From Annulohypoxylon bovei var. microspora (Eukaryota; Ascomycota; Sordariomycetes; Xylariales; Hypoxylaceae), in NCBI GenBank assembly GCA_022836615.1, contig MU405311.1, forward strand, positions 81,561 to 145,560: a stretch of DNA of 64,000 nucleotides. The letters run 5' to 3'. A program made the translations under genes and the position numbers. Below, one piece after another: positions 1 to 11,027 of the stretch (position 1 is its first letter; the number at the start of each line of letters is the position of its first letter). The notes under the pieces were generated by a model. That model saw only the letters and a program-made list of their open reading frames with translations, was not told where the DNA came from and did no database searches.

Positions 1-46
1 GAAATACAAGAACAATTTGCCACACACTGTCTTTTCCATCTAATAC
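1..46 (+). repeat. Diverged copy of the gag-relic tail
   Basis: The first 46 bases resemble 1183-1228: both start GAAATACAAGAA, continue with a near-identical TTTGCC.CACACTG core and end in TAATA. Translated, both give a KYKN.LPHT-like string. The two copies lie about 1.2 kb apart in the same orientation, so this looks like a fragment of the same retroelement or an internal duplication. The copy is cut by the window edge. Confidence 0.45.
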
Positions 47-969
47 CCCTCCCCTTCTCTCACAAATCTCATAAATACCCAAACCATTTTATTGTGGTTA
101 ATTTCCATATTAGCTATAGAGTGATGTTCCTTACCTTTATAACTATGGAGAAGGGAGGAGAACTAGTCTAGGATTCGCTGTCTCTAGAAAACTGCCGAGA
201 AGGATGAGTCAAGGCAAAGAGAACGAAATTCCAGGAACTATAAAAAAAATTGCAACATCTCGCACCATGATCAAGGAATTATGAGGGAATACAGCAAACT
301 ACTAGCTATTGCGCGGTATCAGACAAAGGAAAAATGGAATGGATGCGACAAGCGACCCCATTTGGTTGTCCATGCTCCGTGGTCTGGAAGATGGTGGATG
401 GGAAACGAAAACTAGAGCCCTCATCGATTTACGTTCATTGAACAACAACACCCCATTGGGCATCTTCACCAACTGCCATATGCCCTGCGCCCCTGTGATA
501 GCAGGCCCACCACCACAAGCTTCAAGAATCTACGGGGTTCCTCCAAGAGCCCGTCAACAAAGAAAAATCTGCGTCAGAGAGTTTCTGAACAACCGGCACG
601 CAGATAGAACGAAACCGTGGGCGTTGTAGTTCAGATACGCGCAAGACGTAAACACAGGCATACATAATTGCTCCAGGGAGCCTGACGTCGAAGATATCAC
701 TAGAAGCATAGTGGCAGTGGGTTATCGAAGAGGACTCTTGGGATACTCGCTGTAAGCGCTTCCTTATCGAGTATAACGGGTTAGGACATCAGTATGCCAT
801 ACCAACAACCACCCCAAGAGACGCTGGTGCCCTTAGCCTAGGAATAGTAGGAAGGTGCTCAGGAGATAGCTTTGCCGGGCCGGGGGATGTTACGTAGCCG
901 ATGCTAAGAAACTACGTGAGAGTGGGATATGTACATTGGCTTCGAAGGATGACTCTTTTGTATCGAACA

Positions 970-1230
970 GCAGAACGATCAGAACTCAGATCTGCTGCGA
1001 ACTATGCACACGAACCAGGAGACAATGTTCGATATCATTGACAAACTCCAAGCAGACATCAAGCAGCAACAGCAGCAGAACCAACAGTAATACCAACAGC
1101 AGAACTAGCAGCAGTAAGCACCAGCGACACCAGCATCTGCGCAACCACGACGACCGAGACCTCCCTTATTCGATGGACTTGAGAAATACAAGAATCATTT
1201 GCCTCACACTGAAGTTCCTACCTAATAATG
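970..1230 (+). mobile_element. Degenerate gag-like retrotransposon relic
   Basis: A frame starting with ATG at 1025 reads MFDIIDKLQADIK, then a glutamine-rich run, then PRPPLFDGLEKYKNHLPH before ending. It is interrupted by several stops (in the Gln-rich part around 1088-1115). A coiled or Gln-rich stretch followed by a PPLFDG motif is what I associate with the start of gag in fungal Ty3/Gypsy elements; that link is from memory of the family, not from a search. No reverse transcriptase, integrase or clear LTR pair is visible nearby, although GGGCCGGGGGA followed by TGTTACG near 877-895 resembles a polypurine tract next to an LTR start. I read it as a dead fragment. Confidence 0.4.
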
Positions 1231-1250
1231 GTATCGAGGGTCTTAGATAG

Positions 1251-2307
1251 AACTTAGCTCAAGACCAACACGAATGACAGTTGTGCTTTTGTCTATCTGT
1301 TGGTTTTCTTCTTTTTTCTATTTGTCCGTCTTAGCCACCTCGGCACTCTTTCCCTTCACGAGGAATGAAAAAGAAGAGAGATGCAGCATGAGAGCAAGCG
1401 TGCAGAGTGCAGCTTTCACATACAACTGTTGGGAAAGAGGGATCTCTTGCCAATGTCAAAACCTCTGTCGCGTGGACCAATTCCAGATAGTAGATCCGGA
1501 GAAGATGTTAATTGCGAGAGCAACTAAAACATACACATCTTTATCCACGATACCCGACTGTCTTGAGCACTGAACCGTCCTACTTTATCGTTGCCTCAGG
1601 TCAACCCCTAGATAAAAATCTTAGTTAGAAATCCCATATAGATTTGTTCGAGAATTACTCATCCCACAAATTATAAAACTCGCATTCCTTCTCCGTGTAG
1701 GGGATACCAAAACCCTCTTTAGATGCGTCGAGTTGTTACTGATGTAGATAGTATGAACAACATAAAACTAGACTTGCTTAGTACGGCCCCTAATACAAGC
1801 CGACAGGCAAGGCAATACATGCCAACTCCTATTACCCATGTGCCCATGATACGCGAGTAGATTTCCCAAATAATCATAACACTCACCCAACCCCTTCTCA
1901 CATGTCACATAGACTCGGGGGCCAAAGCAAAACCACTCAGCATAGAAGAAAGACCCGCCGTAATTCATTTACTCCCCTACATCCTTGTTTCCTAGTCGCC
2001 AGAGAGCCTGGTTCGACTCCATTATACAAATTCGTTTTGCCCTTTTGCACTACAGGAAACGGCGACACCGCGCCAAGCACAACGTGCGATATCGATACCG
2101 TAAAAGTCGTATGTAGTACAATCATGTTACAACGCAAAACGCCTGAGCCATGCAGTGATATATCCCTAAGTAAAAACACCAACCGCCACACAACGCGTAG
2201 TACCAAGTCGAAGTTATCCATCCCAGTTCCTTGTCCCCCCTCCGTTCCTCTCTCCCTTCCCTATCCACACACTTATCGTAGGCCGGTCCAGCCTCGGCTT
2301 AGCTCGC
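1251..2307. other. Intergenic, no gene supported
   Basis: Short open frames here lack family resemblance and overlap one another on both strands. The part nearest 2307 is probably the 3' UTR of the palmitoyltransferase gene on the minus strand. Confidence 0.5.
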
Positions 2308-4070
2308 TCAGTCCACCTCGTCATCCTCGTCGTGATGTTGTGGCTTCGCAAAACTCTTCGGCGGGGTGAATCTCGTATTACCATTCCTCGGCGACGGCTT
2401 CCTCAATAACCCGCTGGCGCCGCTCTTAGCCCACCCGCCATTCGTAACCAGGTTCAACGCTTTAGTCTCGGGGTCGTCATCGTCGTCGTCCTCGCTGCTC
2501 TCCTCGTCGTCAAACTCGTTTTCGATGTCCATGCCCTGCTTGTTAAGAGTTCGCATCGACATCGAACCGACCGGTTGATCGACGTACAGATTCGGGTCCC
2601 GGCCCAAAATGCGATCCGCTTTCGACGGTGTGCGTCGGCCACCACTGCCGGAAAGTGTTGACTTCGAGCTTGGTGATCCAAGGTAATTTCGTACGGGCCC
2701 GGCTCCGGCTCCGTTAGGCCGCGCAACGGTAGTAGCGATAGGGACGAAAGAAGGATCAGGTTCGCCCCATCCAGCGGCTCGTTCTCTGCGTCTTTGCTCG
2801 TCTCGCTCTACCGCAAGCCGATCCCGAGCGGCTATCCACTTAGGACTCGCTTCCCAGGCCCATCCGTCACCGGTAGTGTTGACGATAGGGAAGAACCAGA
2901 GTGCCGGGGTGGGGCCGAATAGATGTAACAAATTCTGCTTGGCGCCGAGATCGAAGGCGTTGGGTAGCTTCTCGGAATCCTGCTCGTCCATGTATTCTTC
3001 GTACCGCTTCTGGGCGCGGTAGCGTTCCATATCGTCGTAAGACATCTGTTGAGGAACGTGATTTCTATCTATGCTTGTCCTTATCTCGCCTTCCTCGGGT
3101 CTCGTGACGCCCGGCAGCGCATTCGCGTGGATATCCAACAATTGCTGGCCATATCTGGGTAACTGGATACCCTCACCGTTATGCTGCGCGACGAATTGGT
3201 TCTGCAGCGACTTACGCAGCGGGCTCAGGTAGCGGGTCTTCTCGAGACATTCGATAGTCGTCTGGTTCCGAGTCGCGAGTAGTATATGCCAGCTCGTGAA
3301 TGCGCCAACAACTAAGCCGATGATTCCGGAAACGACGGCTAGCATGATGAAATTAACCGGCATCAGAGTATTATTATACTGAGTCTGGGTCAGCATCTCA
3401 CCGTAGACCCAAGATCCGGAGACGGCGAAGCTGTAGAAACAGAACAAGGTGTTGTAGATGAGGAACAGCAGGAAAGCCTTGTGGTTGCGCAGTCCGATGC
3501 AGGTCGCTAGCCAGGGACAGTGATGGTCCATCTTGAGCACGCAGCGCCGGCAGGTGGAACAGTGATGTGCGCGATCGGGCTTCCGGGCCTGGCACTTCTT
3601 GCAGAAGCGCGTCTCGCCATTGGACTTGACAGTGAAGGAGGTGGCTTGCGGAGGGTTGACGGTAGGCAGGCTCGAGTAGCCGGAAGAGCTGGTTGTGCTG
3701 CCAGGATTCGTGAAGACGGCGGTGGTGTAGCTCCAGTTGAGCATCAAGTAGAGAAAGATGCCGCCGATGGATGATTTTGTTCCTATGGGTACACGTCAGC
3801 TCCGGTTTCATCCCAAAGCTGTGGATTACGGCAGCTGTCGCATAAGCTCGTAGTTGAAATAAAGGCAGAGTACGAACCTATCCAGCCCGGCTTTTGTGTT
3901 GCGCTAGAGCCTATACTAACGACAACCCATACTGCCCAAGTGGTGAGGCCGTAGACGAAAGCCAAGGGGAAATAGGTGAGGCAGTTGCAACAATAGCGCT
4001 CAAACCTCCTAGCCCATCTCCGAGCCATATTCGGTGGTGATCGCAGGGTGGGCGATGAGATTCTATCCAT
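2308..4070 (-). CDS. PFA3: Palmitoyltransferase, DHHC family, Pfa3 type
   Basis: Two exons, 4070-3878 and 3782-2308, joined across a 95-bp GT...AG intron (3783-3877, phase 1), give 555 aa. The first exon carries the FERYCCNCLTYFPL stretch and a transmembrane segment, as in filamentous-fungal Pfa3. The second has a further membrane segment, the cysteine-rich domain (CKKCQARKPDRAHHC, CSTCRRC) and the catalytic DHHC at about residues 150-153, then two more membrane segments and a TTIE motif (the TTxE of the family). The long hydrophilic tail ends in an acidic run. Pfa3 enzymes S-palmitoylate vacuolar fusion proteins such as Vac8; that substrate is family knowledge. A second in-frame ATG at residue 15 (before ARRWARRFERY) could be the true start. 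Family assignment is firm, the Pfa3 subgroup likely. Confidence 0.9.
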
Positions 4071-4605
4071 TAGGTAGACGATAGTGACAACAGCGACGAT
4101 GGCGATGACGATGATGATTCAGACGAATGCATGCACGAAGAATGTTGAACGTCGACCTGGAATTGAAATAAAGAAGGGAATTTGACAATTTTCTGTCAAG
4201 AAAAAAGCAAACATCACATCGTGAAACAAAAGATGATTAACGAACAGTTCGCCGGATGGTAAAATCCCCTGACTGAAATCCAAATCCAGGTTCCAACGTT
4301 TCCGAATTTCGAAAAGCTGACGTGACAAAAGACAAGGGTCCACGGGTGGCAGAATGGCTTAGACGCTTGGCCTGTGGCTGTGCTTTTCAATAGACTGGTA
4401 TTATATAATCATATCCAGTTTTAGCCAATCATGGGCTGTGTATGTAATCAGGGGAAGCAATTAAAAAATAGGCTATTTCAACATTATGTCATCAGCATTG
4501 ATTATATAATAAGGATATGAAAACCTTAGTAATACGCATAACATTAAACACAAAATATACACATTCCTCATTTCACAAGTCACGACTCACAACCCCTCAC
4601 CAAAC
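4071..4605. other. Intergenic between PFA3 and the GH7 gene
   Basis: This holds the upstream region of PFA3 and the downstream region of the cellulase. The part from about 4380 is AT-rich. A tRNA-like string at 4343-4380 was examined and not accepted. Confidence 0.5.
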
Positions 4606-6066
4606 TCACCTAGCCATCGTCCCATTCCCATAAGTACTCCCAATCTCGCCCCACCTAACATTCCTAAACGTCACGCTCGTGCCGGGACTCTGCCTCTTGA
4701 TAACCTCGGGATCGCCCTCCAGCAGCGAGCACGGGCCAGCCCTGCCGGCGTCGAGCCAGTTCATGAACTGCTTGCCGTCGTTCCAGAGGCTGAACGCGAG
4801 CACCATGCCCCTATCTAACGCATGTCCTGTCGTAGCCAGGCCCCCCAGATTTTCGAACAGGGCGCCGCTGGCCTGGCAGTGCGACATGCGCAGGGAGTCG
4901 CCGGGCGGCATCCGGGGGTCCGTCACGTACGCGTTGTCGATCACCACGCCGTCCTGCACGTACAGCCGCCGCACCTCGTTGAGCGTGCCGAAGCTGATCG
5001 GCGACGGGTTGTCCGACGTCAGGAACTGCGTCGTCACCGTGAACGGGCGCGTCGTGTCGACCGTGAACTTCGCCCCGTTCCCGTTCCCGTCTGAGCTGCC
5101 GGGTGAGGATGGCCCGTAGTACGACGTGTTCCCAAGCTTCCACGTGTTGTACTCGCACCCGGACTTCTCGCAGACGCCGAGGCTGCCGCACTGGGCGCCC
5201 TTGCACTCGAACACCCCCGGGTTGCCGCACGGGTGCGCGGTGAACGCCGAGGCCAGCGAATTCGCCTCCCAGATGTCCATCTCGTTGCAGCACGATCCCC
5301 TGGCGTCTATGTTCGCCTGCGAGTCGCGTGGTCTTTGGTCAGTTTTAAGAGTCCCTCAAGACGTGGCATTCGGGTAAGTGGACAGACAGTAGGTAGAAAC
5401 GCAAGCAAACCCGGAGACGGAGCAGAAGCAGGAGCAGAAGCAGAAACTCACCACGCCGTTGATAAACGGCAGCATCGGGCACTGCGCATCGCAATATCCG
5501 GTGCCGTACCTCGCGCCAGCCGGGTTCAGCGCGCTGCGGGCGCCCGTGGCGTTCATCTCGGTGACGTAGAGGGCGCCGTTCATGCCGCAGACGAGCTTGG
5601 AGACGTCGACGTCGAAGCTGATCTCGGCGTTTTTCAGTAACAGCACCTCATAGTCCTCGCCGTCCTCGTCGAGCAGGTACACGCGCGGGCTCCTGGCCGT
5701 CGCGTTGCCACCGTCCTGCCGCGTGTACATGTTGAGCGTCAGCGCGGCGCCGTCCGTCGCCACGCCGTTAGCCGCGTAGTCCGCGCCGTCGAACACGCAG
5801 TTGCGCGCGCACGCCTCGTGGTCCGGGCACAGCTCCTTGCTGAGCCCCGCGCCGTACCCGCCGCAGCTATCCGTGCCGTTCGCCTGCCGCAGGCCGTGGA
5901 AGCTCGCGTCGAGCACGACGGACGTGTTCTGCGCGACGCACCCGTCCTTGATCGTGCACTTCGCCGTCGTGAGCTTAGGGTGCGTCTCCGCCTTCCCGAT
6001 GCCCTGCGCTGCCGTCTGGCCGACGAGCAGCCACGCCGTTGCTACGGCCGCTTCGCGTAAGAACAT
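4606..6066 (-). CDS. Secreted glycoside hydrolase family 7 endoglucanase
   Basis: Exons 6066-5452 and 5316-4606 (intron 5317-5451, 135 bp, phase 0) encode 441 aa. A signal peptide of about 21 residues ends in TAAQ, followed by ETHPKLTTAKCTIKDGC and CVAQNTSVVLDASF, the typical GH7 N-terminus. The catalytic block CCNEMDIWEAN gives nucleophile Glu217, Asp219 and acid/base Glu222. Several loops are shorter than in cellobiohydrolases, and SLWNDGKQFMNWLDAG is endoglucanase-like, so I favour EC 3.2.1.4 over cellobiohydrolase. The protein ends just after the catalytic core (RWGEIGSTYGN), with no linker or carbohydrate-binding module. It would attack amorphous cellulose or mixed-linkage glucan outside the cell. 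One GGCTAAA motif (6730-6736), the kind bound by Xyr1/XlnR, lies about 665 bp upstream; a single site is weak evidence. The coding DNA is markedly GC-rich. Confidence 0.93.
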
Positions 6067-7176
6067 GGTCGCCGTAGGGGAGCCGAAAAGAGGGGTAGGT
6101 ATTAGATTTATGGAAGGTGATGTTCAAATAGGGACGTTATATAAGAGTCCCGATCGACATCGAACCCCGCCATCATCGCAGAGTTGATCTGATAATAAGG
6201 GGCCAGCTCGCGCAAGATGATATATCTGCCGGCCCCCTTCCTAGCAACGATGATCACCAGCCGACTGGGCAATATATGAATATGCAGGGTTCGATACCAC
6301 TCCAATGCCCATCGTTGCATTAAATTGCCCTGTCTAAGTACGGGGAAGGCGGAGAACCCAGCTGCTGCATTAGTAAGATTCAAGCTCAAAACGTCTCTTG
6401 GAGACTATCCGGTGCTTGGAAGAAGGCTCAGGTCAGTAATCTCCCATGGGTGCCCAAGTAAATATGGATCGCTCTAGAGCGGCGAGGTACTTAGAAATAA
6501 ATCGCCCTACCCTTTATTACGAGAGTGCAAGATTTGATGAGAGCAGAGAAGACCATCAGATCATACATAATACAATAAGGGTAAGATACCTACTTTGGCA
6601 ATAGGCTCTAGGTACATCCAGAGCTAGGCGGCTGAATTGACTAGAGTGATATGCGGGCAATCCAATTGCTATCCATTCATGGATAAAAGGACCTACCAAA
6701 AGTATGGGGTGATCTCTCACTAGTTCATTGGCTAAACGACTTGTACAAGAAGTTATATTGTTTCGACGCTGTTTTATAGGTTAGTTTTCGAACGTAGATA
6801 TATTTCATTCTGCATGACGAAAGATTAGTCAGACATTGACATTGTCTGAGCATCAACTGCACAATCATCTTGCAGAATGCCAGACTCAGGAAGATCATCG
6901 ATTTTATTAGCAAACTATCTCAGACTTAAGTCCAGAATAATTAAAGTACCACCATTCTGAACACACTTTGTTGCTAGCGAGTTGAAGAGATTGCTATAGC
7001 ACATCAGAGGTGCTAAGCACAGTGAATCCGAAGCAAATATAACTACCAGGTAACTATCAAGTAAGATCAACAGCCATGTCCATTTCAGGAACCAGTTATG
7101 TCAGGCTCGAATGAAAATGACATCTCTAGAAAAAGCGGGAGGGCTCGACCTGTATCTAAAGTGCTTGTCCGCAACT
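6067..7176. other. Upstream region of the GH7 gene
   Basis: A 1.1-kb gap that must hold the cellulase promoter and the 3' end of the zinc-finger gene. An open frame at 6108-6389 (minus) has no recognisable features. No RNA gene or repeat was found. Confidence 0.5.
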
Positions 7177-8495
7177 CTACCAGCGGCGTCTATTGGAACC
7201 TTCATTCGGGTTTGCTTTGGATCTAGCTACCTCGGCTTGCTTGGCAATGGCATATTCGTTCGTGCCTGGTACGAAATCATTCTTGGGGGGCTGTTTTGCC
7301 TTAGCCCAGTCTTCCACAATCTTCACCTTTGCCGTATCGTTAGGAAGTTCGTTGAGAGCATCAACGTCTAGAGCGCCGTCTGTAATTTGGTTCAACGCGA
7401 ATCCGTAGATTTCACGCGACTCTCGAACGCGACACTTGGATAGGTTAACGGTCTCGACGTGCTGGACCCACGAAGAAGCGGACGTGTATTTAGCTCTGCA
7501 TCCCGGGCAACTAAACTCAACGCCAGAGTGTGCAGAGGACTTCAGATGTTCCACCAGTTTTTTCGCTCGGCTAAACTTAGCTCTATAAGAATGTGAGACA
7601 TGCTACATCAACAAGATTGAATATGTGTAAACTTACTTGCAAGTCCTGTGAGGGCAATTGTAAGTCTCTAGGATGGAATTCCAGAATACTGCCACGTTGA
7701 AGTCTTTGTGATTAGGATCAAGGATGCGTTGTCCCGTGGATTGACTTGAGGGAGCAGGTTCCTCCAGATCCTCAAAGGAAGATTGCTGAGGTGCTACAAC
7801 CGGCTGTTTGGCCTTCTCTGGGAAAAGATTCTTCTTCTGAGCCCAGGCGTTGCCCGGTTTTTGCTCAAGATTGTTGTCATCGGTCCCAGTGAGTAGGTCA
7901 GGTTGCTTCGAACCTCCGTAATAATATTCCTGCTTCGCAGTCCTCGGAAACTTCTCGGGCTGCTTCTGGGCATCTAAACTCTGCTCATCCGTCCATTCAT
8001 CACCCCAAGCATCTCTGATGTGAGATGGGCCGGAAAAGTCGACCTTTCCTTCGCCCTTCATCTGGGCCTTCATCAAATTCTTCGGGATAGCATCCATAAC
8101 CGTGGCAATCCCTTGAGATATGTCTGAGGGGAAGATTGCATAACAATCGCCAGTCTCAATGTGATGGATCCATCCGCCAGTACTGGTGAAGTTCTTGGTA
8201 CAGCCAGGGCAGGTTAGATCTTGAGCTGCTTTGTGATCCTACATGAATTTGATGAGTTGGAATCTTATATGATAGAGGTGTGGAGAAGTATACTTACATC
8301 CATGCGATGAGTGAACAATGCCTCAATTGTGTGGAATGACACATCACACATGCCACAAATGAAGTGGCCTACTTGGTGTTGATGAGTGTTAAGATCCTCT
8401 CTGGTAGGGAAGGTTGCCTTGCATTTTGGGCACCGCGGCATAGGAGGGGTGTTGGAAGAGCCCGTTCGAGACATCAGTCTCTCGCGGAATGACAT
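7177..8495 (-). CDS. Five-finger C2H2/C2HC zinc-finger protein
   Basis: Exons 8495-8298, 8238-7637 and 7582-7177 (introns 8239-8297, 59 bp, and 7583-7636, 54 bp, both GTAAGT...TAG) encode 401 aa. Exon 1 has two fingers, CPKCKATF...H...H and CGMCDVSF...H..., the second completed across the splice. Exon 2 opens with CPGCTKNF...HH....C (C2HC). Exon 3 has CPHRTCKAKF...H.....H and CPGCRAKY...H........C. Between the two blocks lies a 150-residue polar, probably disordered linker. The C-terminus is charged with SNRRRW at the end. The finger arrangement suggests nucleic acid or protein binding, but I do not recognise a characterised orthologue. It is divergent from the E2 gene with a 1.2-kb spacer. 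Confidence 0.82.
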
Positions 8496-9679
8496 TGTTA
8501 CTCAATATCAGGGTGTTTGGCCACCTCTAGATAAGGAACTATCAATAAGGATTAAGATCAAATAACTGGCTGGAGGTCTGACTTAATAGTCGATGTGCGG
8601 GTGAAACCCCAAGTTTGGAAGAGAAGAGAACACGAATCTCTCAGGTTGTGGTTTTATTTGTGGAAGTTGAGATAAATGAGTTTTACCAGGAAGATTTAAT
8701 ATTAGAGGGAAGGGAGGGCTATGTAGAGAAACACGGTAAGGAAGGTATGAGAGATTTGTCACCTTCTTCAATGTTGTATCATTCATCCGAATATACAAAC
8801 TCTAATTACTGTTTTTAGCGTACATTCCTATACAAATAGTTATCTCATCACCTCTTCAACATGGATCTAAAGGTAGTTGCGGTTTCCTTATACGTATTAT
8901 TGATACATACTGGGCAAGTACGGGTTATCTAGGTACCTTCCTAGGTATCATCCAAAACAACTCGCTCCTGCTATTTGCTATACAATGATTCAGTGAGTAG
9001 GAAGTTTGATTGAAGGGAAGTGCTTGCAAGTTAGTTACATAGAAATAATGGTAGAAACCCGGGGAATATCTCATCATTCTCATGAGGCGAAACCTCAGGA
9101 ATTCAATATCACGATTCACAATTGCGAACAAATTTAGTAAGCATGAATGTATGAAAGTAGCAATGAAACACACGTTTCTATTAGTTAGCCACATTGGTGA
9201 AACTAGAGTTAACTCCTCTAATACAAGCAATCATTTATTGGCATCACCGTGCCGCGAAGAAATGGTGAACGTCTAGAAAGGAGAAACATTATAAGCACGT
9301 GATAGATAGTTCTTATCGGTCACGTGGTCCAATTGTCGTCATTCGCGGCTTTAGATGGTTTCATGCTAGTACTGCGGTGGCTGCTTACGTATGCGGCTAT
9401 TATTTAAGCTTGGAGGTACCCTCGTTCCTTTATCGTGTCGCATCAATTAACGAATACCGAATCAAGACAACCTGGCCTCGTCTACCTCGAACATAAGGAA
9501 TCTCATAATTGTAACACCATCATCCGAACTAGAAACCGACACTCGAATCCTTCATATTATAAAATCCATACATCGTACTTTATTCCTATCACTTCTAGAT
9601 ACCTCACAATGACCTGCCGTGGTCAATCACCACCCCGCCAATAGAAGAGACACGTCGTGAATCATCACCACCAGCCAAC
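8496..9679. other. Divergent promoter region
   Basis: This 1.2-kb spacer lies between the zinc-finger gene (-) and the E2 gene (+). It carries a TAGGTACCT-type palindromic motif cluster at about 8928-8949. No further gene was seen. Confidence 0.5.
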
Positions 9680-10675
9680 ATGGCCACTCCTAAGTTCAAC
9701 ACCAAATCCCCGACCATCCGGCGCATATGTAAGTACTTCTCCCATCCTACCCTCCCAACCCCATCTCCCTATCCACCCACCCACAAGCTAACCGCCCCAA
9801 CCCCAACAGTAAAAGAAGCCGCCGAGCTCTCCACCTCACCCTCGCCGGACTACACCGCAGCACCTCTCGAGTCGGACCTATTCGAGTGGCACTTCACGCT
9901 GCGCGGGCCGCCGAACTCGTCCTTCGCCTCGGGTCTGTACCACGGGCGCATCGTGCTGCCGCCGACCTACCCGCTGCGCCCCCCCTCCTTCCGCTTCACG
10001 ACGCCGAGCGGCCGGTTCGAGGCGAACCGGGAGATCTGCCTGAGCATCAGCGGGCACCACGAGGAGACGTGGCAGCCGGCGTGGGGGGTGCGCACGGCGC
10101 TGGTGGCGCTGCGCTCCTTCATGGAGACCGACGCGCGCGGCCAGCTCGGCGGCCTCGACACCAGCGACGCCGTGCGCCGCAAGCTGGCCTCCGAGTCCGC
10201 CGCCTGGAGGTGCGCCGCCTGCGCCAGGTCCAACGCCGACATCATGGCCGAGTGCGAGGACCGGTGCAAGGAGCTCGACGCCGAGACGAGGGAGGTCGAG
10301 GTGCCCGCCGAGCTGAAGATGGGCTTCCGCGACGAGATGGAGAAGGGCAAGGCTGCGGGCGCCGAGGCCGCGGGAGAAGATGCCGAGAGTGCGGAGCTGG
10401 CCGAGGGCTTTGTGCAGACGGTGCCCGAGAGGGAGGTTCTGCGGCCGACGCCAACCTCGGCAGCTCCGCGTGCCGCTCAGCCAGCACAAGGAGTCCCGGT
10501 ACCCACGGGGCGAACACCACTACCGGATCCAGTAGGCCAGGGAATATCAACCACAACTACGACCACGAGACAAATAAGCCCGAACGCGGGAGTGCCGCCG
10601 TGGATAGACTATGCTATCGTGTCACTGGTGTTCCTGTTAATCGCCATGCTTGTAAAGATTTCGCTGGGGAACTGA
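9680..10675 (+). CDS. Tail-anchored ubiquitin-conjugating enzyme E2, UBE2J1/Ubc6 type
   Basis: Exons 9680-9728 and 9810-10675 (intron 9729-9809) encode 304 aa. The UBC fold runs over about residues 10-150: LFEWHFTLRGP, YPLRPPSF, TPSGRFE (replacing the canonical HPN) and catalytic Cys93 in NREICLSISGHHEETW. This TP(S/N)GRF...ICLS signature marks the Ubc6/UBE2J group of ER-associated degradation E2s. A polar linker rich in Ala and Glu follows, and a single C-terminal membrane anchor (about residues 278-300) ends in KISLGN, consistent with an ER tail anchor. The intron is 81 nt, divisible by three and free of stops, so an unspliced message would also be translatable with 27 extra residues; splicing restores the conserved RRILKEAAEL helix. 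Very GC-rich coding region. Confidence 0.9.
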   Translation: MATPKFNTKSPTIRRICKYFSHPTLPTPSPYPPTHKLTAPTPTVKEAAELSTSPSPDYTAAPLESDLFEWHFTLRGPPNSSFASGLYHGRIVLPPTYPLRPPSFRFTTPSGRFEANREICLSISGHHEETWQPAWGVRTALVALRSFMETDARGQLGGLDTSDAVRRKLASESAAWRCAACARSNADIMAECEDRCKELDAETREVEVPAELKMGFRDEMEKGKAAGAEAAGEDAESAELAEGFVQTVPEREVLRPTPTSAAPRAAQPAQGVPVPTGRTPLPDPVGQGISTTTTTTRQISPNAGVPPWIDYAIVSLVFLLIAMLVKISLGN

Positions 10676-10919
10676 GCTTGGCAGTGTAGAGCAGACATTG
10701 GGATTCGGCGTTACTGGCGGGCAGGATACAGGCGTTGTTGTTATTATTATTATTTACTAGTCAACGGGTATTGATACTATGACGTTAGATTACAGAACTC
10801 CTGAATTAGTAGTTTCGTCTCCTCAAGATACCTGTGACTTGCAATTGCCATAGTCAATATCACCAACCTCAGCTCCAAACCAAATAATTATCTTCTAACC
10901 CACCAAAAAGAAAATCTCA

Positions 10920-11027
10920 TGGCACCAGACGGGATCGAACCGCCGTTTGCACGGGTGCTGGTATTAGACTAATATCAAACTAGCCTACAAACCACAACGT
11001 GCTGTCCTACCACTAGACGATAGCACC
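10920..11027 (-). tRNA. tRNA-His (anticodon GTG) with a 37-nt intron
   Basis: On the minus strand the acceptor GGTGCTA (11027-11021) pairs with TGGTGCC (10927-10921), allowing G-U pairs, and the discriminator is A at 10920. The D arm is GTCT/GGAC. The anticodon stem GCACG (11002-10998) pairs with CGTGC (10953-10949). The loop TTGTGG places the anticodon GTG at 10995-10993. The T arm is GGCGG, TTCGATC, CCGTC. The intron (10991-10955) sits one base after the anticodon, the canonical nuclear position, and contains GCAC that can pair with the anticodon. The exact intron ends could shift by a base. The gene lies in the convergent gap between the E2 gene and TFC3. Confidence 0.88.

Noticed and set aside
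2009..2030. B-box-like GGTTCGACTCC
   Set aside because: No T stem or acceptor stem can be formed around it and no A box lies upstream.
4343..4380. tRNA-like string (GGTGGCAGAATGG...) upstream of PFA3
   Set aside because: It resembles an A box but has no B box (GGTTCGA) at the right distance and no pairing acceptor or T arm.
4679..5640. Plus-strand frames of up to 146 codons opposite the GH7 gene
   Set aside because: They are antisense to a clear GH7 catalytic domain and have Arg/Pro-rich low-complexity translations.
6289..6300. B-box-like GGTTCGATACC in the GH7 promoter
   Set aside because: The flanking bases do not form a T stem, and no anticodon arm is present.
6108..6389. 93-codon minus-strand frame upstream of the cellulase
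   Set aside because: No signal, domain or splice context; it lies in the expected promoter region.
9878..10689. Long alternative frames over the E2 gene (203 and 267 codons)
   Set aside because: They are shadows caused by GC-rich codons; only the UBC frame has family motifs and a coherent intron.
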